A stretch of 64,000 nucleotides of DNA, taken from positions 286,001 through 350,000 of the forward strand of contig JACVVK020000439.1 in NCBI GenBank assembly GCA_018292915.2, read 5' to 3'. Below are positions 1-11,707 of the stretch, in pieces. Every line of letters starts with the position of its first letter. Position 1 is the first letter of the stretch. A program made the position numbers and the translations under genes. Source of the DNA: Batillaria attramentaria. Lineage: Eukaryota > Mollusca > Gastropoda > Batillariidae. The notes under the pieces were generated by a model. It was not told the origin of the DNA and searched no databases. It worked only from the letters and a program-made list of their open reading frames with translations.

Positions 1-3000
1 TCTGGAACGCGAGTCAATGTTGTTGGAACAGTTATGCATCAAGGCGCTGGTGTTTGTGATGCCAGACAACGCATGTACACCTCCCGCCTCGTCCAGCAGT
101 CTTCTGGCGGTTGGGGGAGAATGCACGAGTGGGTTGAGATCCTCTTTATCGGCCAACTCGCTGTCGCTATTTCCAAACAACAGCCTCTCTACTTCACTGT
201 CAGGATCAGAAGTACAAGCGATGCTTTCTTTCTTTTTGAAAAAACCTGAGTTGGCTTCGGCGAATCCTACACGACGTTGTAAGGAAGTGAACTCTGTCCG
301 AGTGGCGCCTGGTGAGGCGCTGCTGGGGAAACTGTCGCTTGAGATGGATGTGGGTAAGTACACGCCATCAAAGGCAGCATTCGTCCTCTCCTGACTGGAC
401 GCGTCCGACTGTACGTCATTGTGAGACCTGGTGCCACTGTTGCTGCAATACTGTCGCCTGGCGCATGCTGAGCGTGTGCACTTGCTGGCCACGTCACTAG
501 ACCATGAAGGTGACCTGCTGCGCCTCACTCGACACCGCCTGTCATCGTGTACTGGACTGCGGCTCCGGTCCCTGCTGCTGACGCTCGGTGCGGGAAAGTC
601 GGCATCATAGGCACTGCCTCGCTTTCCAGGCCTCTTCAAAATGGTGGGTGAAGCTTTCTTTTTAGCAATGGAGAGGTGTGACACGTTGTCCCTCCTGGCG
701 ACGTGACGAACGCCGCGCTTCAAGGTCGTATCCTCCTGTTCCCCCTCCTCCATCTCGTCCGAACTCAGCTCGCTAATGGGCGTGCAAATCCTACTCTCCG
801 CTTCATTGCCTTTATCGGGGGTAGTGGAGCACTCTGACATGACCTCCCTAACGCCATCCTTCTCTGACGGTAAGTAGATGGGCGGGTTGTCCAGGTTCCC
901 TTCCCAGGGCATGAAAGGACAGCTGCTGGTCATGTTTTGGATGGCCGTTATCTTGGCCAGCTGAAGGTTCTGCTCCAGTTCCAGGCTAGAGGCGGTTCTG
1001 GCCAGGGCAGGCTCGAACTGCTCGCCGTCTGTCTCGTGCTTTTGACGAGGATCACCAGAAGATGAACGACGTGGACGAGCCCCATCGTGGGGAGGGAATT
1101 CCTGTAGCCTGGTCTTTTGCCATGCGGCACGTAGAGGACGAGCCTCCTGGACAATGTCCGAGCACCGTCCGGGGGAGAATTTTCTCGGCATCATGACATA
1201 CGTTGGGATCTCCTGGACACGATCGAGGTCCTGATCCAATTTGTCGTGTAAAGTCCTTGTAGGAGAGGTTTGAAATAGCTGACGCTTGCACTTGACCAGT
1301 TGGTGGCCAACCTCTTCAGTATTTTCTGGGAGTCCAGCATCACGTCTGATCCCTGTAGCGTGAGCTGGTTGATTCTTGTGGTGCTTGACAAGTCCGGTAT
1401 CGACGATTGATCGTTCGTTCACGGCGTTTTCTTCATTGGCTAGTTCCAGTAGTATCGGTAGGCGTGCTGCTCGCCTTGGAGACACGCTGTTCTCTGTCTG
1501 CTGCGCGACCTGGCATCCCACGTCACGATGCGTACGCCACCTGCCGCCGCCATGTTGTGGGGGAGGTGAGAAGACCGGACACGTGGACTTATTACTCTGA
1601 ATGAATGCTATCAGAGAGGTCCATGAGGAGCACGGCTTGCTGACATGTCCCGGGCTGCTCGAGCGTGGCCTCTTAACCCACTTGGCGACTTCCTTGACCT
1701 CATCTTCTTCTTGTTTGTGTGTGGTTAAATGGTGGGTGTTGTGCACAGCTCGGCCATGGTTCTGGTGCCTTTCTGTCTTGGCTCCTGGTGCAGGCAGGCC
1801 GGGTCCCTGCAACACAATACCAGTTTGTGAGCACGTGGCGATGTCTGCAGAACGTTCGCTATCAGGCCTCAAAGCCGAGCTGTCCTTATTATTACATGCA
1901 GCAGGAACGCGGCCAGCGCCAACGCGTGATGGTGAACTAGTCTGAGAGCCGTCCTCGCCCTCTTCAAGTCTGGCCTCCATGACGGCAAACACGCGAGAAC
2001 AAGGCGAGAGTGATGACTGATGGACTGAAGGAGGAATGAGTTCCTCTGACGTGTCTGTTTGAAAGTGACTGGACCCTGTGGTGAAGTTTATGCCCGACAA
2101 GGACAGAGAGCACCTGGACACGGAGCCGGACGATCCCTCGCTACAGTCGTCACGGTTATCAGCGGGTTCGGAGGCCGTGATGCCGACTGACGTGAGACTG
2201 CTGATAACATCTACCACGTAACCTCCACTTGGAGACCGGCACACCTGACTCAGCATCAAGTCCGTCACGCCACGACGATGATAACGAAAACTGCACAAGG
2301 CCGCCATGTTGTCCGTGACCCAGGCCTGACCCTGACCTTCTTCCAGCACACAATCCTTACATGTGTTTGTGTTGGTGTCACTCACGACATTCTCTTTCTC
2401 TTGACCTGCGTATTCTCCACCTACTGGAAAGCTGCTGGCTGGGTCATGACCCATACTGCATCCGGGGTTAGTCTGATGTGGGGTTTCTGTGTTCACATTG
2501 CAGGTGAACAAGTTTTCAATGCTGCAGTACGTAGTAACAGCGCGAACAGGGAACTTGGATTCAGCACTATAATGCTCTCGGCTTCTTACTGTTTCGGTTT
2601 CACTACGACCAGGAGCAGTTTCGTGAACTTTTTCTTTCGTGTCTGCCTCTCTGAGCGTAGAGCTGATCTTATTCAGAACTTCGTTGGCGGTGCCTACAGT
2701 CTGATTCCTAAACGCCGAGTCGGATCCGTTGCTTTGATTAGAATTCATTTGTAAGGACGTTGCCGACCCGCCGAGAGAGGCAAGGCTTTCGGCGAAGCAC
2801 GATGAGTTGATGTGTGGGAGTCTCTCCCGCTCCTGGTGCTGACCTCTTTCATCTTGTCCAGCTTTTTGCCGAGATCCACGCTCAGTGTGACAACTGTCAG
2901 CCTCAAATGTCTGGTTCGGGGTGATGCGTGGATCCTTGAGCCTCCATGGATGATCTCCACTGAGTTTGTTTTCGCTGTTACACAGCCTGAGTATGTCCTG

Positions 3001-3321
3001 GTGCAGAGCATCCAGGTCCTCGTTCTCGTCAGCCTGCGCCGAGCCGAGTGCTGCAACCTCCTCTTGTTCCGGGATCGGGTACAGTCTGTGATCCACACGC
3101 TCGCTCTTCCCACTGAGCCATTCAGTCCTGATCGAGTTTGTCGCCCACTTGCTTCTGTTCGTGTCAGTGATACATGAGGTCACCAGTGCCTCGTTGCACG
3201 ACAGAACACCCCTTCTTCTCCTGCTAATTAGGTAACTATCTTTGTGGAAACCGAATTCGGGGTCGCCATTTTGCGTGGCGTCAGTGTCTTCAGAAACAAA
3301 TGGGTTGTTGAACAAAGACAT
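1..3321 (-). CDS. Large Ser/Arg-rich protein of unknown function, N-terminal 1107 codons (partial)
   Basis: The minus strand reads from an ATG at 3321-3319 to base 1 without a stop, 1107 codons in one exon, and continues outside the window. An in-frame TAA lies about 25 codons upstream and this is the only Met after it, so the start is well placed if the exon has no upstream partner. The protein begins MSLFNNPFVSEDTD. It is polar and low in complexity, with no membrane segment or signal peptide. An acidic stretch (SELSSDEMEEGEQED) lies near residue 855, and RS-type stretches (RDRSRSPVHDD, RRSRSPSWSSD) lie between residues 915 and 945. Cysteines are scattered without a recognisable zinc finger. 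The RS and acidic patches suggest a nuclear regulatory or RNA-related protein, but that is inference. I recognise no family. The gene is co-oriented with and downstream of the FET gene. Confidence 0.82.
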   Translation of the reverse strand, partial: MSLFNNPFVSEDTDATQNGDPEFGFHKDSYLISRRRRGVLSCNEALVTSCITDTNRSKWATNSIRTEWLSGKSERVDHRLYPIPEQEEVAALGSAQADENEDLDALHQDILRLCNSENKLSGDHPWRLKDPRITPNQTFEADSCHTERGSRQKAGQDERGQHQERERLPHINSSCFAESLASLGGSATSLQMNSNQSNGSDSAFRNQTVGTANEVLNKISSTLREADTKEKVHETAPGRSETETVRSREHYSAESKFPVRAVTTYCSIENLFTCNVNTETPHQTNPGCSMGHDPASSFPVGGEYAGQEKENVVSDTNTNTCKDCVLEEGQGQAWVTDNMAALCSFRYHRRGVTDLMLSQVCRSPSGGYVVDVISSLTSVGITASEPADNRDDCSEGSSGSVSRCSLSLSGINFTTGSSHFQTDTSEELIPPSVHQSSLSPCSRVFAVMEARLEEGEDGSQTSSPSRVGAGRVPAACNNKDSSALRPDSERSADIATCSQTGIVLQGPGLPAPGAKTERHQNHGRAVHNTHHLTTHKQEEDEVKEVAKWVKRPRSSSPGHVSKPCSSWTSLIAFIQSNKSTCPVFSPPPQHGGGRWRTHRDVGCQVAQQTENSVSPRRAARLPILLELANEENAVNERSIVDTGLVKHHKNQPAHATGIRRDAGLPENTEEVGHQLVKCKRQLFQTSPTRTLHDKLDQDLDRVQEIPTYVMMPRKFSPGRCSDIVQEARPLRAAWQKTRLQEFPPHDGARPRRSSSGDPRQKHETDGEQFEPALARTASSLELEQNLQLAKITAIQNMTSSCPFMPWEGNLDNPPIYLPSEKDGVREVMSECSTTPDKGNEAESRICTPISELSSDEMEEGEQEDTTLKRGVRHVARRDNVSHLSIAKKKASPTILKRPGKRGSAYDADFPAPSVSSRDRSRSPVHDDRRCRVRRSRSPSWSSDVASKCTRSACARRQYCSNSGTRSHNDVQSDASSQERTNAAFDGVYLPTSISSDSFPSSASPGATRTEFTSLQRRVGFAEANSGFFKKKESIACTSDPDSEVERLLFGNSDSELADKEDLNPLVHSPPTARRLLDEAGGVHALSGITNTSALMHNCSNNIDSRSR

Positions 3322-3581
3322 GTATAAGGATTCAGCTTCGTTATTATTGAACACTAGACTGGACTTCGCTTAGCTAGTATTGTCGATATGAGATGGTGTT
3401 TTGAAGTAGAGGAAACTTTTTGCTGATCGGTTTGGGAGAGACGCAGAATGCTAGATCAGAAACCTCAAGGTGTGTACCAACTGCTATAACTAAGATGGAA
3501 ATCGGATGAATGAAGTTGAAGCTATGGTATGCCGCTAGACCTGAAAAAGAAAACGATCGTAAAACGGTTCATTTTGCAGAA

Positions 3582-3629
<48 letters not shown>

Positions 3630-4659
3630 GAGGCGAAGAATTTACTGATTTCACGAATCGTCCATCTCTACCAGAAGATAGTTATTCGTACAGTTTCTTG
3701 CTTTTTCAAACTTTACTCTATACAGCGGGTACACACCGTGGTTACGGCGTACAAAATATTGCCAATATATAGGCCTGAACACTCTACATATAAGATTATT
3801 AACTAAACAGCGTAGTCAGTTTCATCTAATTCTTTCGACAGACTAAGTCTTGCAGATGGCTCTCTTCGACTAGGGAGATTCTCGACAATAATCAATAAGC
3901 CACTGCACTCATACATCTTACTACTGGAAAACGCATTCAGACAAGAAAGGATTGCATGTCTGTATACGAACCAGCAAAGTTAGACTCCCGGTGGAGTTTG
4001 GAGGGAGTTGAGAACTGAGCCAGCCAGCCAAGCCGGAGATGTTCGCAGGGCTTTTTCGGCACCAGACGGAAATCACAACAAACTTCTTTTTTTGTTCAAG
4101 ATGGCGTCACACATGGGACGTCAATTTTCATGCTAACGTCACTAGTAGAATGAGTCATCGCGGAGACAATGAATTGCCGTCCCAATGAACACCCGGTGGC
4201 TCACGGGTATTACGCCTGGTCGTATCATTCTCTTTAGATTTCCTGAACAGTCATATTCTGTCAACTGACGCCATTTCAACTCCTTTATAAACAATACGTT
4301 TCTGTGCTTAAAAAAAAAAAAAAAGTTTCAAGGCTGGTTTTGTACATCATTTCTTTATAATTGTGTTGACCGTTTTGCAGTTTCAAGGAACAGAAGTCGT
4401 GTGCATTCTAGTCTTCCAACCTCTTGATTCTGCACTATGTGTGAAAAACATTTAGCACTAAGTTTGAATATGTGCAACAGTTACGGAATCTGAAAAAACA
4501 ATTGAGAAGTGCCACCTCTTAGGTCTAAAGCAGTACTGATGATCAAAGCATGTCAATCGCCAGCACAAAGTGAACGGACACCACTGGTCATTATCACATG
4601 TATACAAAAAGTACCTCCTGCATCCCATCACACACATGCACACTCCAATGAAACAAAAA
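3322..4659. other. Intergenic: promoter/5' flank of the 1-3321 gene
   Basis: No coding exon is visible here. The stretch separates the 3' end of the minus-strand FET gene (poly(A) signal near 4690) from the start of the minus-strand gene at 3321, so it should hold that gene's promoter and 5'UTR. It contains a (TG)n tract and a short A-run near 4311-4324. No TATA box can be assigned with confidence. Confidence 0.5.
3585..3629. repeat. (TG)n microsatellite
   Basis: An uninterrupted GT dinucleotide tract of about 44 bases, roughly 260 bp upstream of the start of the minus-strand gene. Confidence 0.95.
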
Positions 4660-4684
4660 GATGATGATTATACATAGATGTCAT

Positions 4685-4690
4685 TTTATT
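4685..4690 (-). terminator. Poly(A) signal of the FET gene
   Basis: AATAAA on the minus strand (TTTATT on plus), about 350 bases past the FET stop codon at 5044-5042. It is the first canonical signal after the stop, giving a 3'UTR of roughly 0.4 kb. Confidence 0.6.
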
Positions 4691-5041
4691 CATACAATAT
4701 CAACTGACATGAAAACATTGTGAAATGAGCAGTAATGCAACAAGATGCAGCAGATGAATTGAATGATAGGATGATCCAACGTAAAATTGCAGCTAACATG
4801 GATGTGGTCCATCATGACGACAATCTAAAATGTACACTATACGCTAAATGAAGATTAAAAAAAAAAAAAAACATTGGGAGGACATCGAGATGAAACACAG
4901 TGAGGCGTCTGATGGGGACTGACTAAAGATTGTGAAAACATGGTGCTGTACACGACATCCCTTTTCACCGAAGATGCCAAGTGTTTACTTGGGGCAGAGC
5001 AAAAATCTACCATGAATGCTGCCGCTGACGAATACGTCCCC

Positions 5042-8000
5042 CTAATATGGCTTGGGTCTCCTGTCGCCACGGTCCCTGAAATTATACCACACAATTTATA
5101 TGTATTATGATGATGACTGATTTGGAAACAGTCCACAGCACTTACAAAACTTATCTATAAAGACTTTATTCATACCCATTCATACCCGTCGCTAAACAAT
5201 GATGAACAAAAATTAAAATAAATCTTGAAAAAGAAATGGATCTCTTAAAACAAGCACACAAAATGAAGTATGTTATTTATCAGGTTCAAAACGGTGCAAG
5301 CAACTGTAGTACCAGTCACACACTGTGGTACACACTCACCGGCCAAAGTCACGGCCACCACCGCGATCACCACCACGCCCCCGGGGTCCACCACGCCCTC
5401 CTCCGAAGCCGCCACCTCGGTCACCACCAAAGCCACCTCTGCCTCCTCTGTCGCCGCCAAATCCGCCGCGGCCTCCTCGACCTCCGCCGAAGCCACCTCG
5501 GTCTCCCCCACGACCTCCATAACCACCACCGCGATCACCACCACGGCCTCCACCAAAACCGCCGCGGCCACCACCAAAACCGCCACCACCACCACGTCTT
5601 CCTGCAAGCAGACAGAGAAGGGTGGTAACTTAATGTGGTAAGTTAATGTTGCTTGACATTCACACCTAGCAACAGATATAAAAATCTCTTCACAAGTAAC
5701 GGAATGTTTCCACACCAACCAATAAAGAATCTGTCCACTAAGTGAACTAGTCACACAAAATAGGGAGGAAAGAAATAATTCATGTCGCACCTCCCATGTC
5801 ACCACCACCGGCTCCTTCCGGGCGGGGAGAGTTACACAGGTTACACTCGTTGCGCCATCTGAAGTTGGTGTTGCCGCAGTCACTGAAACACACACCATAT
5901 TAGGACTGAACAACCATAAATAGTACACCTAACATCCAAGCCTCATCATCATCTTATATAGTATTCTTTATCAATACCTAGAATGGAAAACTGCAAAATC
6001 ACTATTCCCTCAATCTTCTGAAAGTGGTCCATCCTGCAGACCTACTCCAAACACAAGCTATAGTCACAAAAAAAAAAAAAAAAAAAAAAAGAAGAAGAAA
6101 AAAAGCCTCAATCAGTTGTGTCCCTCCTATTTTGACCAGGATCATTATCAATCAAAAACATCCTGATTTCCCAGTACAGCAAATCACCACATGCCCATCC
6201 TAATGAAACATTCTCCTGCATGAATTTCGTTCCAGAACATGATCATAACCTCCTGACCAACGCCATGTTATACAGGTACTCACGGGTTGGAACAAGTCCA
6301 GTCGCCATCACGACTCTGTCCACCCCCACCGCCGCCGCCGCCCCCGCCTCCCATACCACCACCGCCGCCGCCACGACCACCACCACCACCACCACCAAAA
6401 CCCCCACCGCCACGACCACCGCGGTCCCCACGTGGACCACCTGAAAGCAAAATTACAAGTGTACAGCATGTCCAGAGATATTGGGATTATGCTAGAAATT
6501 GAGATGGAGGCAAAGTGCTGATCTTATCCAAGGCTTTTCCCACTCATTTGATGTTGAACGGCAGTTGGTAGCCTCTGTTAGAAAGTATAACCCAGGTCTT
6601 GCTGAATTCAATTGTCTTATGCTCCAAAAGTCATAGTGGTAATATTCCGTGCTCAACACTACCAGGGTTAAATATGACCTACAATAATTAGCAGTATCAC
6701 TGCCGAAAGCCAAGTCTAAAACTTACAATCAAAATTGTTTTAAAATCAAACTGAACACATGGCCAACAAACTCACCTCTGCCACGTCCGCGCCCAAAGCT
6801 GGAGGCTGGTCGCTGTGCCAGCTCTACCTTGATGTTCCTGCCGTTGAAATCTTTGCCTGCAAACAAAGCAATAGCCACACAAATAATGAAACCCAATACA
6901 GAACCCCCCCTCCCCCCCCCCCCTTCAAACATTGTAAACAGAAATACACAGCCACATTATAAGCAGTTTGCAAGTGAATTTGAACTTGATTCAAGTTTCC
7001 TCAGATTTCTGACAAAAAGGTGATTCTGACTGAGTGTCTCAGGATGTGTGGATGGACGCCCTTTTTCTAAAGCAGTTATTCCCTGAAGATACAGCCCTCC
7101 TGACAAACTACTCGCTGAAGCTATTGATTGAGTGTGAATGACTTGGTGATTGGAAGCGAGACTGTGGAGCGTGTGAGTGAATATAAATACCTGGGAACCA
7201 TCATTGATGATAAATTGAATTTTGAGTCAAACACTACAGCTATTGTTAAGAAATGTAACCAACGACTGTTTTGTATGTACAGACTACGCTCTTTTCAAGT
7301 TAGCTCTGAAACTCTGCAGATCTTTTATCGCAGTTTTATTGAATCTGTTCTGACTTTCTCTTTTCTGTGCTGGTTTGGCACTCTGACTGTAAAAAACAAA
7401 AGTAAGCTGAACTGCATTGTCAATAGAGGCAGCAAGGTTGTGGGTGAAAGGCAAGCAAGTCTGAGTGTGTTGTATGAGAAAAGAATGGTGAGAAAAGGTT
7501 TTAGTATTATGAATGATTCTGGCCACATTTTATCTCAGTATTATCAGAAATTACCATCAGGCCGACGGCTTAGAGCCTTTACTGCCAAGAAACTCAAAAC
7601 AATGAATAGCTTTGTACCAATGTCTATTAGGCTAATGAATAAGCAGATGTAGGGTTGTGTGGTAGGCTTGTTGATGCTGATGTGATATTTCTTAAATTCT
7701 AATTAGACGTGTTGTTTCTTGCTGGGTGTCAGCTGGCGTTGACTGTGATAGAGTTATGTGCACCTCTGCTGTTGTGCTGCTGATGTGAAATGATGTGGGT
7801 GTAGTGTTGTAATTTATTCATAGTACTGCAACGTTGTGATAGATTTTCAGGTACGAGTGTACGAACATGTAAATAGGTGGAATGAGTGTGCATGGCCGTA
7901 TGAGTGAGTGTTTGGCATGTTTTATGTTTTTATGAGAGACCACAAAACAATGTTCCTTTTTTGGAAATTTAATAAATGTCTTGTCTTATGTCTTATTTTC

Positions 8001-11000
8001 ATGTAATACATGTCTGTCAGTGAGTGTCAGTGCTAGGTGACTCACCATCAAACCAGTTGATAGCGGCAGTAGCAGTCTCGGGATCGTCGAATGTGATGGT
8101 GGCCTCGCCTTTAGGGACGCCAGTGTTCTTGTCCTTGTAGATCCACAGTTTGGGTTTCCCTGTCCGCTTGTCAGTCTGAACACACAGAGAAAACAGAGTG
8201 AGACTCATGTACATCAATCATTATGGTAAAAAGAGAAACCTGAAACACCAGGTGATCTGCGTTTGCCCCCCCCCCCCCCCCCCCCACACACTTCCCTCCA
8301 GCTCATGATGTGCTTTAAAAAAAAATATAAAAAAAATCACTCATTTTCCAAGACTTCACGCATGCTGCTTTCATTGATGACAGCAGTAATGACAACATTG
8401 TGATTACAGCACATATAATTTCAGAAGAACCGGATTCTCGAGTCCAATACTCCACTCCACAAAAACTTTTGGGAAAGTATGGCCACAAGTGAACAAACAA
8501 CTGACACAATATACTAATCATAATTATAAAAAGACAAGCAGCTAACCTAGTCCACCTCCAGTAATACCTACCTTGATGACACCAATACTGCCGAAGTGCT
8601 GCACCAGGCCTTCCTCGGAGACATCATCCCCCATCCCAGAAATAAAGATAGTGTCTTGCTGAACCTCCATGTCACCACGACCTCCATAGCTGCCGCCGCC
8701 TCCTCCTCCACCACCACCACCGCGATCACTCTTGCCGTAACCACCACCACGGTCACCTGTCAAGGTCACACTGACATTAGTTCCATCTGTCAACGTATCT
8801 AGTGAAACCTATCTAATGTATCCTCCCTCCAAAACCGCAAACACAAGACAATTCAACAGTATGTGAAGATGCCCAATCGAACCAGTCCCACCACAACGGT
8901 TTCATCTTTTTCGCTGTACGAGTCATTTTATTTTTAACGCAAAAATAGACGATGACCACAATGTGACCTAACAGTGATACTCACAGCCGATATTATCCTA
9001 ACAGTTCACGTATCAAACCAATTGAAAATAAGATATCACAAGAATGGTAAGCAGCACACTGAGGGATTAGTGAAATACTGCCTTGATATTTGCTAACAGA
9101 CAAGTAGTCTGCAGGTTGGTTTCAGCAGCAATCACATCATACAGGACAAAGCAAAATACAGGTGATGTAGAAATCTAAGCAAAGTGTGAAGCAGGCAGTC
9201 TGACCATTCGTTAAGTCTCATTTATCAACGCACTGTGTTACGCTGTGATACGACCGATAATGAACAATTTAGTGGACCAGTCTTGATTCCAGGTGATTTT
9301 CAATTGTGTTTTAGGTTTGTGAAGTTGTCATGCTTTGTTTTTCATATGGTAATTTGATTGGTTTAGGAGGTCCAGGCACCAACAAAGGGTGACTGACCAT
9401 GAACTATCAATTTTAATTTCCATTTATGACTGGTACAACCATCCATGGGGTGACATCTGCTAGGGTACACACGCACTCTCTCTGGTACTCTTGACCCATG
9501 GCAGTGACATGCCAAACCTTACACACCAGTATGTCTGTCTGTTGATGCACACCAACGCCAGTACATCAGATATTAATTATACAAATGCATTCTATTTTTA
9601 GTCATCGTTTTGTTACCTGCGGACCCAGTGTTATCACATCATTACATCTTGTGACAGGGCCAATCTTACTACACTTGCTGTATCAGTGTATGACAGATAA
9701 CAATAATCATTTCCACAGCAGTCTCTACATACTCATTCATTTACACCTCAACCTCCATACCCTGCTTCCAATACTTTGTACTTGTGCAGGATAAACATTT
9801 CCATTGCCACACATTTGTTTCAGTACATGGATTTCACAATGTACCTTCACATCAAGCAGGGACGCACACTCTATGTGCATGGATACTCATTACTGGCAGC
9901 CGATGTAGAAACTGCATCTTGGCTTCACCACCACACACCCTTACATGTTTTGTTTGAGCTTCAGGAGAACCATAACTCATCTTTTCTGCCTTATTTCATC
10001 ACAGTGACACTTGCAAGTGATTACTTCCCACAATGTGCGTATTTCATGTGACATACACTAAAAACTCATGACCTCATAGTCATACCCTGCTCGGTATGCT
10101 TCACATACCAAGCATGTGCTGTTTTCGTCCCTTTCTCTCCGAGTCTTTTACGAGACAGCATAGTCAAATTATTGCCATAGTTTTAGAGCTCTGGAATTCT
10201 ATCGCTTCAAACACAGTCACGATATGTATTGTACCCATAACGCTCCATTTGGTGCTTTTTGTGACATTTCAACTCAATCGCCTTTACGTGACATGATCAT
10301 GTCAAACCAGTTGACACATTTAATCATCTTTTTATGACGCACCAAACCAACCTAGTCATCAAGTCACCTTGTCAATGTCATGACAGTCAACTCAATGTAT
10401 GCATCAGGTCAGGTCAGCATTTTCCTACACTGCACATTCAATTAACTCATGCACACGACAGTTGACACATCACTCGTCTTTTTCCCAGAGCTGGTGTCAT
10501 TTTGATGCCACTGGTTCCCTAGCCTGCCCGATTTGTAGCTGGCCAGTCATGGTAGTCAACAGCATCATTACCCTTGTCCACCATAGTTTTGTTTACCGTT
10601 ATGTTTATCAATCATTCATTCCAACCTGTTTTTCTGTTTGGTTTGTTTATTTACAGTACTTTACACCCACGTAAGAAACAAAGTGTCCCATTATGTCACC
10701 AACTTGTAACTGTATACAAAGGTAAACATGGTCACGACCAGCTTGTCAAGAAAGCTTTGGGGAGTTTTAACCTTGCCACGTTGTTTAATCGCTCAGCAGC
10801 ACGCCAGTCGACTGACCGAGGCACACTCTGCCCATGTGAATGTATCCCCGGTAACTGCTGAATATCCATCTTGCCGCAGCAATGGCTCGTTTGAACCTAG
10901 TCTACTTTACTTTTGCACTTTACCCTTTTTTTTTCTTTTTTTTTTTTGCTCATTACCCGCCTTTTTTCTTTCTTTTAAATGTTACAGTTTAGAATTTTGG

Positions 11001-11673
11001 GGGACCAAGTACATTGTATTAGTGCCAGCAAATTTAATCACACAAAAGCTTTGACCTTGTAACCATACACGGTACACCACATCGTAACATGCTGCACGTT
11101 TTTCTAGACAAATATAGAGTGAAAAAATAAAATTTTGACCAATGAGATCAACTTGCGTGAGTTGTATCCCGGGTCGATCGCACTTACCACCACCAAATTT
11201 GTTGTAACCACCCCCACGGCCTCCGCTGGAATATACCAATGACCTGGGTCAGATTTGTCACATGTCCACACATTCACCAATCAACAATCAGATGTCTCCT
11301 CACCGGTGGGGTGGGTGGGTACGGTAAAAACCGTGTCAATATTTACTCCTTTTTTTTTTTTTGTACACTCCCCCAAACACTGTGAAAACCAAGCAAACCT
11401 TGCTGGTATGTGGCTCTGGTAAAGCATTACACATACATTCCTACTCCTACGCGTCACATACAAGTACAGACGGACATTAGAATGACCACGCTTACTGATA
11501 TACTATGGGTAGTTACACAACTTTCTCACAATCTTAGCTAGAAAAGAGGAAGTGTGGAGTGTCTGCCACTGACTGTACAACAGCAGCTGGCACCAATAGT
11601 ACACAAACAGCCATACTCAAACATATCCTAAATGAAAACTTATCCAAAATGCTCATTCACCCACATTGAAAAC

Positions 11674-11707
<34 letters not shown>

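Noticed and set aside
17..3177. Several plus-strand frames of 60-158 codons
   Set aside because: They lie opposite one continuous 1107-codon minus frame and have no independent coding signal.
5245..5928. 227-codon minus frame and plus-strand Pro/Thr-rich frames across 5236-5641
   Set aside because: The plus frames are shadows of the FET RGG exon (5340-5601) and the minus frame is an off-frame read across exons and introns.
6220..6502. Poly-Thr/poly-Pro plus frames
   Set aside because: Antisense shadow of the glycine-rich FET exon 6284-6440.
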